A stretch of 64,000 nucleotides of DNA from Epiperipatus broadwayi (taxonomy: Eukaryota > Onychophora > Udeonychophora > Euonychophora > Peripatidae): positions 8,504,950 to 8,568,949 of the forward strand of contig JAQFVV010006215.1 in the NCBI GenBank assembly GCA_028023455.1, given 5' to 3'. The position numbers and the translations under genes were made by a program. The notes below the pieces were generated by a model that was not told where the DNA came from, did not search any database, and was given only the letters and a program-made list of their open reading frames with translations. This document shows, one piece after another, positions 12,472 to 24,769 of this stretch. Numbering within the stretch: the first letter of the stretch is position 1; each line of letters starts with the position of its first letter.

Positions 12472-12562
12472 CGGTGAAGTGAGTACTCGTAAAATTTTCA
12501 TTGTAGATGGAAACAACTCAGAAACTTTTGTCTTACTTGTCAAAGCTTCTGTTGAATATAAT
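12472..12562 (+). CDS. Cadherin exon 4
   Basis: 91 bp, phase 2 to 0. It encodes GEVSTRKIFIVDGNNSE and FVLLVKASVEYN. The usual LDRE is replaced (FIVDGNN). It aligns with exon 11 (GHVSVITPLDVNEDE...ILIKASSRYQ). The acceptor follows a long T run. Confidence 0.87.
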
Positions 12563-12807
12563 GTAAGCTTTAAATAGAAATAATATTTATGTAATGTTGA
12601 TTTTTTCCTTCGTTAGTATTTGTAATTAAAATTTGCATATGTTTGTTCATCTGCATAATGAGCTTTAGGTTATAAAAAGGAAATAAATCACTTTATTATA
12701 CATATGAACAAATGTATGTGTTCACTAAATGTGTAAATATTTGTTTGGAATTAATAAAATTAAAATAAAATGTAAAATTAATGTGTTTTTTGATTTAAAT
12801 ATCTAAG
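12563..12807 (+). other. Intron 4 (245 bp)
   Basis: Donor gtaagc, acceptor atctaag. No internal feature. Confidence 0.85.
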
Positions 12808-12984
12808 CTCACAGGAGTGTCTGAACCACTACAAGTCAATGCTTTTGCCCAATTGGTGGTAACTATTGAAGATATTAATGACAATAGACCACAATTCTTA
12901 AAAAAGGAGTACATTTTTCAAATCAATGAAAACAGTGCAAAAGATACTATAGTGGCCATTGTTACAGCACAGGATAGTGATAAG
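12808..12984 (+). CDS. Cadherin exon 5 (DINDN calcium linker)
   Basis: 177 bp, 59 codons, phase 0 to 0. It has the most typical cadherin signatures in the window: VVTIEDINDNRPQF (DxNDNxPxF) ending one EC domain, then QINENSAKDT (xEN) and VTAQDSDK (DxD) of the next. These are the residues that bind calcium between EC domains in classical cadherins. A start codon lies inside the exon, but it is internal coding sequence, not a translation start. Confidence 0.93.
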
Positions 12985-15769
12985 GTACGTTATTTAGATT
13001 TAAGAATGTGAATTCAATTTTTTGAAAAGAAATGTAAATTTATTTTATCGTTTTTAATATAACTAGTCACTGATTTAAAAAATATTATGTACACTTGATT
13101 TTGTAACTATTGCAAAATACATGCATGCTTGTCCTAACAGATTATGCTTTTGATTCAAAATCTAACAAATTAAATTTTGAGGGAATAATATGATAACATA
13201 TTTTGAAAAAGACTGAATTAACTTTCATCAATCTAATAAATAGTAAAGAGTCCTCATTGTTTCTATTCAAAAATTACAGCCACCACAAAATATAATGCAT
13301 CCAGATTGACAAAGAAGCATGCTATAACTTTAACATTTTATTATAACAGTAGATAATCTTTCATTTTTTATGCTAAGACTTATCTCTACCATTCTTTTAG
13401 AACATTATTTAAATTGTATTTTATCTTTATTGTTATTATTATATTGTTGTTATTATTTTTATTGTTATTATTATTTTTACTGGTTTAAATCATTTGATTT
13501 TTTTCTTCACTGAAGACATTTCTTGTTTTTTTTCTTAGATCTGAATTCTTGACAAAAGTTAAATAAAATAAGTTTGTATTTATTTAAGGGTTCCTCCTCC
13601 CCCGAATGTAAAAAACGTTTCCAGAAAATTCATTACTGGATCTTAATTTTTTTTTTCAAGAAGAATAAGATTCCATCTTTGAAAATGTTTGGTTTATTAT
13701 CAATAATTCTTGATATAATTTCAGAACTGTCATTAAAGCGTGTTTTGTTCACACTAAATTCTACTTATTCAGAAATTGGGTAAATAAAAATCTTATGCTG
13801 TTGTTTATTTTTGGTGGATATAAACATAGTTTTCAATATCATATCTTATTAACAAGTGTAATGATTAATAATAATCCAACTATGCCCATAAGAGCCTAAT
13901 AGGAATTTTTGAACAACTTTTATTGCATCTTTGATTTTAAGTTAGTAAAAAGTTTTTTTTTACAATTGTAATACTTTTACAGAATAAAATTAAACAGAAG
14001 AAATATTCTATATTTAATTCCTATTTAATGAGAATATAATTAGTGCTAAAGAATTAAAAAAATATTAAAGTTATCAATGATTAATATTTCTATGCTTATA
14101 ACTATTGCAAGGATGCCAGAATAGTGTGATTTGAAAATATCTGGATAATATGACTGAACATTGTGCACCCTATCTAATTATATACTAATGTACTGAATCA
14201 GAGATGATTAAATATGTAAAAATAAAAGTTAAAAAAGAGACCATTGGATCCAGAAATCATAATGTCTCATGGCAATACCATGAGGCACTTTTTACTGTAA
14301 GAATGTTAAGAGAATTTAATATAGCAAGTTCCATTTAAATAGAAAGAGAATTTTATTTGGACTGAGAATGTCCTGAATTTAAGATTATTGTGTTTGTTTT
14401 CACATTTAATCTCTTTAAAGATTTAGTATTAATATATTTACAAAATGATTTGTGATTAATGAAGGTAAACCATTCAATTAACTTAGAACTTTTTTTACAG
14501 TCAAAAGGAAAATAAATAAATGAAGTAGTCTGATTTCATAATTATGTCAAAATTATTTTGATATTTTGAGCCATAATGTGTTTTGCAGTGTCAAGGAAAT
14601 AGAATGTGACAGTATTCTTGATAACTACTTTATTGAACTTGATTTTGTAGTTCAATGCAGTTTGATCAGGTTAAATAATGAAAGAGCTGACATTTTATTC
14701 TGGGATGTCTTATTAATGTTAGGAATATTTTATCAGTAAATGAATTCCATATTACTATTCTCAACAAATTTTTTTAGACAAATTAGAAAAAGAATTGATG
14801 ACAAATTTTCTAGTCAATGATTTTCATATACATAATTTGATTAGAAAGATGATTATCAACAGTTATCTCAATAAAAAAAAAAATTGTGATGACTCTAGTT
14901 ATAAAGATGATATTCTATAAAGGGAAAGGGAAATAATTTTCTAATTAGAGTTAAATAAAAATATACAGAAAATAATTCACAATTTCCTCATATGAGAAGT
15001 TCATGTATATTTAAATCAATGTGAAAAAATTGTATGACTATCAATGCTATTTCTGCAGTGATTTAAATCATCAGTAAGACTTTAATATTTTTATAGCATG
15101 TTTTTATATAATGAATTAGAGAGCAGTCTGAATTGGGATCAAACTTGCTTAACTCATTGTCTATTGCATCCTAAAAATCTGTTTGAGGATTGATTTCATC
15201 AAATTAAAATAGACTTTCAGAGTGCAATTGAGTCCTTTTTTGGTTTTTATCAGTGCATCTTTCATCTTGACTTCACCACATGCAATTATCCCCAGTTTCT
15301 TTGAATAATCTTTGCTTTTCAGGTGAGTGAATTGAAATGAGAGATGCACTTATAAAATTTTTAAAAATTGCATTTGTTAATGATTATTTCTGTAAGCTCA
15401 CTTAGGATATTCTGAAATAATCATTGCTTTTATACAAACATTAAAAAAAAAACATTTGGACTCCAAAAAAATCTTAGAAAAGTCTCATTTCATCTGAAAT
15501 GAATTAAAGCTACAAGTCAAATATGAAAAAGGCAATGGACAATAGACATATTGATCATAATGAGGTGTTTCAAACATATTCTCAGATGAATGATATGTAT
15601 TTTAAAAGATTTGATAAATTCATGATAATTTTTAAAATATTGATTGCTCTTTCATGAAACTAGAGTACTTAGTAAATATGTGATAACAAAACCAACAAAA
15701 CATCACATGATTTTTATTCTTACACAATCCGTTATTAACAGTAATGTGATGTACTGTAGCTTCTACTTA

Positions 15770-18332
15770 AACAAAGTCAAGAATCTCTCAGCAATTATGA
15801 CTAGAGAAACCTGTTAGCCACTTTATTTTCCATACCCCAGTCTAAGTTTTCCCATATTTTGCTTCATTCCAGTTCCACAACATAATCTTTGTCAACTCTA
15901 TGGCCTTTATATCTAAATCCCCCTTATCTTTTTCCAAACCCAGCATAAAAACCAATAATTCACTTTCTGTATAATCACATTTTTCATATTTATTCTTCCA
16001 TAACTTCATTATATGTACCCTTTCTGTTTTCAACCATTTACATTCAATTAACAGAAGCCTAATATTTTCTATTCCTTCCTTACATAATTTACAGACTAAA
16101 TCAACCATATTTTTCCATTTACATGTATATTCTTTTGTTGCTAAAGATCCTGTTCGAACCTTAAACAATAAACTGCTTTCCTTACTATTATCATATATTA
16201 ACTCACACCTAATATTCTGTTTATTTCTATATATATTTAAACTCTTTTTACTCTCCATACTAGTTCTCCATCTCTCTAACTCCCTGTTCTTTATTAATAT
16301 ATCTATTCTTTTATCCCATTCCTTACCACTATAACACTCAACAATCCTCCTAACACAATCATCCCATCTTTTGTACAAATATACTGATATAAATTTTTTA
16401 TCCAAATCTTTTGCATGCCGCATTACCTTTCTCACCCATCTTATTGCCTGCCCTTTACTCTTAACCTAATTAAATACTATTTTAGCTATTCTTTTATTAT
16501 CCATAAACTGCAATCTACCAAACATTTTCATTTTATTTTTTGCATCTCTCATACGAAAACTTGACCATCCTATTTCTCCTTGAATTGCCTCTCTTGCTGT
16601 CCATACATCTGCATCTAATGCATGTCTTCCTACTTCCTTTTGAACTTTTTTTAAGTAATTTAATACCCCTTTACTAACACATAATGCTACTGCAACTCCT
16701 TCCATATAATTCTAGCTACATGATATTTATTATATGAAAACACTGTTAATTTCTTTATCAATCCCTTTCTTTTCTTTGCTTCATTTATCTTTTTTCCCCC
16801 ATTCATCCAAATAATTTTTCTGATTACTTAAAAATAATTCCCAAATAACTATATCTATTCACCACACTTAACTTAATATCTCCCAATAAAAATTCTACAT
16901 CTTCTCTTTCCCCAGTATTAACCATCATTATATTTGATTTTTCTTCACTAAATTTAAACCCCATCTCTTTACCCACCCATGCACATGTCTTCAGCATAAG
17001 TTCCTTATCTTCTCTTCTTTCTGCACACAAAAATATATTATCTGCAAAAAAAAGACCTGACAAAATATATACTTCCCTTACCACGTATTAATGGTATCTC
17101 TATCCCTTTTCCTAATTTTTCTATTGCTCTTTCCATTTCACTCAAATACAACACAAACAAAATAGGTGACATAGGGCATCCTTGCCTTAGTCCCACCCCA
17201 TTTTTAACTTTAACTGATTCTATATTCCTTAATTGATATATCTAATAATTATTTTCATATAATTTTTTAATAATATCCACTAAAGCTTCATCTATTCCCA
17301 AATTTGCTAAACTTATCCATAATCTATTTATATTTACTCTATCACATGCCTTCTCTCTATATATAAAACTCATATATAACTATTTACCTGAATTCCTATT
17401 CATATCCATAAGTTGTGTAACTACAAATAAACTATCTCCTATATGCCTATCTAATCTAAAACCTCCTTGCATTTCCCCCCACTACATTATTTTCTTCCAT
17501 CTATTTTACAACTCTTTTAGTCACCGTATATGAGAAAACTTTATATAAAACTGATGTTACCACTATCAGTCTATAATTATTTAACTTTCTATGATCCTTA
17601 CCCTTTCCTTTAAATAATAATCTTACTCTTGTATTAATCCAACTACTCAGAAAAACTCTATTCTGTGCCATCTTATTAAAACAGGATAATAACTTTACTT
17701 TTGCCCTATATCCTAAATTCATTACCATCTCTGCTGCCCATCCATCTAAACCTTTTGCCTTTCCACTTATCAATTTCTTTTCTACCTCATTCAGTTCATT
17801 TTTTGTAAACCTAATATTCCCATTACTATATTCTTTCATGTTTTCTATCACTATATCCTTCACATCTAACATCTTTTCTATATTCATTACATATCTATTT
17901 AAGATTCTCTCTAAATCTTCTCTAGAGCTACACTCTATTCCCTCATCACTATCTCTCTCTCTCCTACATTTCTCCTTTTAATGTAATTCCAAAATTTTTA
18001 ACTCCCATTTCTTCCACTTTTATTAATATACTCCAACAATTTACTATTCAATTTCTTTCTCTATAATTATTTATTTTAGCCAACTTCTTCTTTTCTAAGT
18101 ACTTTTCCCATTTAGCATTAATATCTTTTTCACTTTCCTTGTTATTAATAGCACACTTATATTGTCCGCATGCTTCTTTCCTTTCATTTACACTTTTACT
18201 AGTTCTCATTTTTTTATTATCTTTTATTCTTCTGAATATTTTCATCTAAAACCCTATTTGCTACTTTTTCTACTTCTTTACACCGATCCTTATAGTCATC
18301 TTCATCCACTTCAATTTGTATTTTATACTCTT
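15770..18332 (-). pseudogene. Decayed non-LTR retrotransposon (LINE), RT part onward
   Basis: Minus-strand coding remnants lie in order from 18245 down to 15842, broken by frameshifts and stops. 17887-17501 has the N-terminal RT blocks (GKAKGLDGWAAEM, then WINTRVRLLFKGKGK and LNNYR). Near 17220-17110 is a GLRQGCPMSP-type block. 17084-16824 has FFADN where active RTs have FADD, followed by YSYLGIIF. 16705-16466 carries GWSSFRMRDAK. 16435-15842 has the C-terminal CKLCKEG...LLIEC, a CCHC-like knuckle with its His lost. No endonuclease domain is seen: the 5' side stops at the TIR element from 18333. The clade is not assigned. Inactive. Confidence 0.85.
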
Positions 18333-18765
18333 TCATACAGTAATGCCACCCAGTGCAAACCTTAGTAATCAATGGAAGCATTAGGTATAATGTGTTGTTT
18401 TGTTGCTTTCATACTATTCCTGTCATTGGAGTAATGATGACTGTGGTTTTTGATAAACTGAGGTTACCAAAATGTACAGTTGCTGAATTGGGTTCAGAGT
18501 TATATGACTATACAAAATGTTTTCATCATGAGTTCCTTTTATAATTAACTAAATAGGTAAAAATGGCTGCTGGAGAATTACATTAGATCCTTAGATCTAG
18601 GCGCAGTGGTTTCAGATCCAAAGTTTCTCACTGAAGAAAGCCACAAGCTATAAACTTGTCTAGGAATATTGGATTAGTAGGAATTAGATAAAGACTTTAT
18701 GCACAAACCTACCTGCATTCATTGATTACTAAGGCTAGCTACTGGGTGGCACTAGTGTATGGAAA
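18333..18765. mobile_element. TIR element related to the 4.8-kb palindrome
   Basis: The ends are inverted repeats: catacagtaatgccacccag near 18335 and its imperfect complement near 18742-18762, followed inwards by taatcaatgga and complement. These match the arms of the palindrome at 4797-4959, but here they enclose about 330 bp of unique, non-coding sequence. The left end abuts LINE sequence, so it probably inserted into the LINE. Confidence 0.75.
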
Positions 18766-18872
18766 ATTCCTGCTACTGTTAAATATGTGGTAACCAATTA
18801 TAAATTCTGAAAAGATATGTTAGCTTAATTTTGATGGAAATTAGATTTCATCAATTGAAATAACATTTAGAC

Positions 18873-19235
18873 CAGGGGTCCCAACCTTTTTGCACTTAAG
18901 AGCACATTCTGTAATACCGGCCAGGTGGCAGGCACCATTTATTTTTACAATGTAAATTTATAATTGGATATTGTTAATAATATACATAATGTACAAAAAA
19001 ATATTTATTTCAAAAATAAAATTTTAACATATAATTTACGTTTATATTTTTACGCTATAAAAGTATAATATGCCCTACAATTTGATTACAATATAATACA
19101 ATAATTTATAAGAAATTTTATTTAAATTTATTTGTATCAGATAAATAATTTTTTATCGTGTTCGGATAGCGGCGGGCACACATAAAATGGTCTGCGAGTA
19201 CCATGATGCCTGTGGGCATAGGTTGGGGACCCCTG
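18873..19235. mobile_element. hAT-type MITE with 8-bp target duplication
   Basis: 363 bp bounded by caggggtcccaacctttt and the complement of caggggtccccaacctatg. Both sides carry the perfect 8-bp direct repeat atttagac (18865-18872, 19236-19243). Eight-bp duplications and CAGNG-type ends are hallmarks of hAT transposons. There is no transposase frame, so it is non-autonomous. The interior is AT-rich. Confidence 0.93.
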
Positions 19236-19992
19236 ATTTAGACTAATGAAAATAATGTAATAAGTCAAGAACATGTTTCTAGATAATGAAATTTAAAGCT
19301 TTCTTCATTCTTTTTATTGTAAACCAATCATTTTGTCCCAGATAATCTTATAATATCTAATACTTTTCCAATTCTTACGATAATTTTTTCATTTTCTATG
19401 ACTTATTCATAATATAACTCTTTTATGTACTTTTATGATATCTTTTAATTCTAGTAGGTTTAGATAAGCATTCATAATTTGAATTATGTGCTTAATAATA
19501 GAAACCTGAGAACTCTGCTGGAGTAATTTTTTCCATTTAATTTTCTCCAGCCATTTCATGAAATATATGTGTATTAACAAAATATATATTAACTCCTACA
19601 TTACTAAGCCACCATCTTGAATTTTAAAAAAAGTTATAAATATAATTTATAACATATCTTCTGTTTGAATACAATAAATATAAAAATATATACATTGTTA
19701 GAAAGAGCAAATATGAAAGAATATAATAAAGCTGATAAAATAGTCATTACCTAAAAAAAAAAAAAATAAGAAAAAAGAGGTTTTTAACACTTTTAAATAA
19801 AAATTGACAACAATATAATTAATTATTTAATATAAATGTTTTTACTTAAACTTTTTTTGAATTTATGTTTTAAATATTTACCTATGACCCGTTATAAATG
19901 TATTTGAATTCACAATAATAAGAGTGATTGGTAAATATTTTTGGTAATGTATATGTGTATGCAATTATATACTTCATTGTATGTGTATATAT

Positions 19993-21713
19993 TGTACTGC
20001 TAATGAATGTGTGATTTGAGAACACATACTCTGCGTTACATGAGGTAACATTTATTATTAAATGTTCAAATTAAATTAAAAAAGAAATAATTAAGTCCTA
20101 ATAAAAGTGAAATATAAAATGTTTTAAATGCAAACTTGCAAAAGTAAAGTGTTGCAACATCTTGTTGTTTAACAAAATAAAAGAAAGTTTAGTAATAAAG
20201 AGCAAGTAGGAAGGGGGGGGAAATTAACTCTAAGTAAAAAGTTTAAAAAGTAGCTGTCTCTTTTTGTAAATTTAAATAATAAAAAAAGGAAATATGTTGA
20301 AAGAAAGCTTTTAAACTTAAATCCACTTAAATATTACCTGGCTGATAAATAAAAGAACAGAAATAATAACTCCCATTGCATTAATTAAAGAGATAAAGAA
20401 AAGGATTCAGGACTATATCTTATCAAGAAGTTAGATTAATCTAAGCAAGAATTTGGATTAAAACAAAGTGGAAAATTAATTTAAAAAATATAAATTAATT
20501 AAATCAGATCGGAGAATGATAACTAGAAAAGAATAAGGGAGAAGCATATAAATGGATCGAGAGATTCATTCCATTATTATTATTATTATAACACTATTGT
20601 TATTACTTTATTATATAGCCTATATTCATTATTATCCAATATTGCTATCATATAAGAACTTTTAAAAAAGACAGCGAGGGCCATTAATGTCTCCAGCATG
20701 CAGTACTAGACAGTAACCGAAGTGTGGGGACAGTCTTCAATCCCAGTCCTGTGGAAAAGCAGATGTTCTCTCTCTAGAAATCATGTTCACCTTATGATCT
20801 GAAAATTCATACAATATCTCTCTCCTTCATTAAAATGTAGAAAATCAAGAAGCCAAACCATTGATGGGAAAGAAAGGCCAACCAGTTGGTGATCAACAAA
20901 GTAGGAGAAAGCAATGAATTGTGTTTCTAGAAGTGTAATGTGCTATCCACAAAAATACTAGGCAACTATAAACTTTATTATTCCAATTTAAAGACTTGAA
21001 CATTGTTTGAAGAAAAGACTAATGAACTTTAATAGTCACAACCACATTTAAGTTGCCTCTATAAATTATTACATGGCTTTATATCTTAAAGTGTGTGCAT
21101 ACACTTAAATTTATTATAACATATTTTAATGTATATAAAACTTTAAGTTGCTTCATGAATTCTTATTATAGTATATCTTAATATGTGTGTGTATATTTAA
21201 ATTTATAATGTGTTTTAATTAGAAGTGTGTTTAAATAAATCTTTTGTTTGCTTAATTATTGTTTGGTCAATTCTCTCCTTTATAATTGTGTCACTAATAG
21301 GTTAATTTACAGCTAATTATAAATGTATTAAAGTTTTTTTTTCACAATTGAAAAAATGAGCTAACTTGGGATATATCAAGTGCTGGATTGTATATCTGTC
21401 ATCTGGGCATGCTGATTATATAACTTATGATTAGCTGGCACCTGATGTCTTACCTCAAGACAAATAAAATGCTTTTGGATGGCAAGGGTTTGAATTTAGC
21501 AGCTGAGAAGTTCTATAGCCTGGTAATATGGCTGCAGGTTATATTTTATATAGCCTTGGTCTTGTTATGGGTACCGTTGGTATTTTATCTACCTGTAGTA
21601 TTATAATCCTCTGCTTGAAGTGCCAGTCTGCTGCAACAGTGAAACAGCAGCTGGAATTAAGATTGAGATTTCTAAATATAGATAATCATAGTGATTTTCT
21701 CCCACCCGGTTCA
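19993..21713 (+). repeat. 5' LTR (1,721 bp) of the old gypsy-type element
   Basis: Ends TG...CA. It contains a possible polyadenylation signal (aataaaatgct, near 21465). A 77-codon frame at 21528-21761 with hydrophobic stretches runs over its 3' edge, but the other LTR breaks this frame, so it is not a gene. Confidence 0.87.
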
Positions 21714-22059
21714 ATTGGCTTTCCAACATGGATGCTGAAGTGCCATAAATTACCAGAATAATTATAAACATAATTAAAGTTAAAAAAAAATCGAAACTAA
21801 AGTTTAAAAAAATCGAAGCTAAAGTTTTAAATAAATGCTAGATGGCAAAGAATGGATCAAAGCAAACAAATTATAAGAAAATGTAAATAAAAGGAGAGAA
21901 TCTAGAGAGATAAATATTTTGTGCAGATTAAGGGTTATTAATGATAAGGAGGAGATCAGAAAAGACTACCGGGTTGGAGGTGGTCATATACTTCATTCAA
22001 GTAAATTATATAAAACAGAAAACTAGAAATTATTAATGCACACCAGGACAAAAGCAAAA

Positions 22060-23127
22060 ATGGAGGCTCAAAATAAAGAAGAAAAGCTGAGCAGTAAGAA
22101 AGAGGAAGCAATCGAGGAAATAGAAGAAGGGAATATAAATACAGATAAAATAACAGAAATGCTGAGAAAACAAATAGAAGGGTAGGGGTTGGAATTACTA
22201 GATAGCATAAGAAAAGATATGGATAAGATAGTAAAAAGAATAGTCAGATTAGAAAGTGAATGGGAAGAAAGGAAAAGGAAACAATAAATATAAGTAAGAC
22301 AACAGAAGTTGGTGTAGTAAAATTACAAAGCAAAGATGACAGTCAAATTGGAAGTCAATAAGGGAATAAATATGTAATAGTATGAAGGAGAAAAGCATAG
22401 AAATGTATGCATATGGGAATGGTTCGAACACTGTAAACCAATTTTTAAAAATAAAGGTATTTTGGGGGGACATAGAGGAGAATCCCCAGTGGAATACCTT
22501 GGGAACCTGGAATGCTATTTTGCATTGAACAAACTGAGTGAGGAAGCCATAGTAGCTATAGCATGCAGTCATATTCAGGGTGATGCTCAATTCTGGTGGG
22601 ACTCACTGTTCTCAAAGCCAGCGACATTCAGAGGATATACGTAGTCATTACTGGTGAGCTATTGGGGTAATGAGTATCAGGAAAATATTAAGCACCAAGT
22701 GGCACAGTGCAAAAGGTGTCCTGGTGAACCATTTATCACCTTTTTTCACCAACAACTAATAAAACTAAGATTGATAATGGCAAATCCATTGTCTGAGCAG
22801 AAAATTGTCCAGATAGTAAGACACATTTTTCATCATAATATGGAACAGATGATAATTGGAATAGAATGGAAGACAGTGGAATAGATGTCTGAACTACTCA
22901 GGGCATTTGATGTCACCACCAACAAATGAAAGCAAGGAAAAGGAATTCAGATCCAGGGGAAAAAAGAAAAGCATAAATGTTATGAATATCAACTATGAGG
23001 ATAATGAATGGAATTGGAAGAATCAGGGTAGAGAATATGATAATCCGAAAGGAAAGGAGGCTAATAGATATACTCACTGGGAACTGGAAATGAATCATCA
23101 AGAACACCATGCCAGGCCTTCAGAGTA
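22060..23127 (+). pseudogene. gag pseudogene of LTR element
   Basis: From the ATG at 22060 one frame continues with interrupting stops to 22884; a shifted frame follows at 22907-23127. The first part is charged and coiled-coil-like (KKEEAIEEIEEG). 22462-22884 has the retrotransposon Gag capsid pattern (YLGNLECYFALNKLSEE, GDAQFWWDSL, then SYWGNEY and LSEQKIVQ). The end is rich in Lys, Asn and Arg with no zinc knuckle. Gag would form the element's particle shell. With several stops and a frameshift it is not translatable as a whole. It aligns with decayed Gag at 54760-55260. Confidence 0.83.
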
Positions 23128-23399
23128 GGTCAAGATTTCCTGGTCCAAGCGGATATGTAAGAAATCTAAAAAAGCCATGTGACAAATGGTAGGAAAGTTA
23201 CAATAATGGGATGGTCTTTTAGGGAATGAAATATAAATAAATTTTGTCCATGGATTACATGAAAATAGAAATACAGGTCAATGAATAAATGAAATGTTTA
23301 TTTTGTTGAAAGTTAATGAGATGAAATAAATGAAGTTGAATAAATAAATAAAATATCTTTGGGAGATTTTGTTAGAGTCCATATATGAAAATAAATTAC

Positions 23400-23660
23400 A
23401 TAAGAAATAAAGTCAGATGTCACATGACCTAATTCAAACAAGCTTGTATTTCAAATGTTATATAAAGAGCTCACAAATAAGCTCTTAATAAGCTTTTCAG
23501 AATATTCCTAATCCCAGACCAGTTTCTGCTACTGGATTCTTCAGTGAGGTGCTAGGATGCTTGAATATCCTAGCACCTGACTAAGGAAACCAGTTGCAGG
23601 GATATTCTGCAAAGCTTGTTAAAAACCTATTTGCAAGATCTTTATATAACATGAAAATAA
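23400..23660. repeat. Imperfect palindrome, interspersed repeat family copy 1
   Basis: Inverted arms around 23550 (gctaggatgcttgaatatcc at the apex) extend out through aagctttt and complement to tataaagagct and complement. The left half matches the direct repeats at 33930-34150 and 34345-34560 (gtcacatgac, caagctttt, cagactggtttc, tcagtgaggtgctagga). So this is a folded copy of the same family, lying inside the old LTR element. Confidence 0.7.
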
Positions 23661-24769
23661 ATAAATGAATAGTTTAAATAGAAGAATGTTTTGGGAATTA
23701 ATATGTGATAGTAGAAATGGATAAATAAAATAAAGTGTTTTTTGAAAAGTAACACCAGAAGCAAAATAAAGGAAAGGAATGTTTTTCTAGAATCCATGTA
23801 TGTTAATAAAAGCAAAGTTAAATAAATGATTTAAAATAATGTTTGATAGCTAATATAGAATAAAAGTTAAATAAGATAAACAGAATCTGATATAAAGAAT
23901 AAGTAAAAGCCTAGAATAAATAAATGAATAAAATAACATTTAGTAAAAGCATTGGGTGTTGGTGAATTGGAGTTAAAAAGAAGGGAGGGGTGGAGTGAGA
24001 AAGTGAAGGATGAGGAAAGTATAAGTATAGGCAGTTGCACTGTGTGAAAATAGTACCTATAACAGAATAAATGGGGTAGATTCTCAGGGTGAGGATCCAG
24101 AAGAGGAATTCCTGGATTAATCCAAATTTCACTGGAAAAAATAGTCCCAATTTCTTATCTAAAATATGCACTCTGGAAACTGCCAGCATAAGCTGCAAAT
24201 CAGTTTTTTTGGGGAAATCCCCACATATCTTAACAAATATTATCATTGGCATAAGCCAAATAGGTCAGTCGAGGAATCCTGCCATTTGCAGTGACCCTGT
24301 TTCCATTGTCTAGGATGCAGACCCATTGGAGAAAGTCATGGGCTCATTCAATCAGCTGGCAGAGAAATCCCAGCATAGAAAGTAATTTTTTTTATATTAC
24401 ACATAAGATGGTTATAAGCCAGACGAATTCTGAATCTACTGCATTCAAACCCCTGTGCCTGTCAGAAAGATGTATGTTGCTCCTTATGGTCATCACCCAG
24501 GACATAATTGTTGAAATCAGCATTAAATACAGTCTGGAATGAAGAGTAGTGTAAGAAAGGTCACCATCTGTGCTTTATCTTAGAAATTCTAAAACTCATT
24601 TGATAGAAAAGTAGTGTGTAAATAAATAAAACTTAGAATCTATCTCATGTAAGATAAAAAAAAGTGGTAATTAATAAGGGAAAAAAATCAAAGGGGAATA
24701 TAAATAAATTACTAGAGATAAAATGGGTCAAACTGACACATTTTAACTCTCAAACTGGAGGGTTTGTAA

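Noticed and set aside
12817-13011. A 64-codon gene starting at the internal ATG of exon 5
   Set aside because: The frame is the exon continued into intron 5; cadherin motifs begin upstream of the ATG and the splice donor is at 12985.
21528-21761. 77-codon frame starting MAAGYILYSLGLVMG with hydrophobic stretches
   Set aside because: It runs across the end of the 5' LTR of the old element, and the corresponding sequence in the 3' LTR has stops; chance frame.
24089-24542. Integrase or envelope fragment in the old LTR element
   Set aside because: The overlapping frames show no catalytic or zinc-binding pattern; position alone is not enough.
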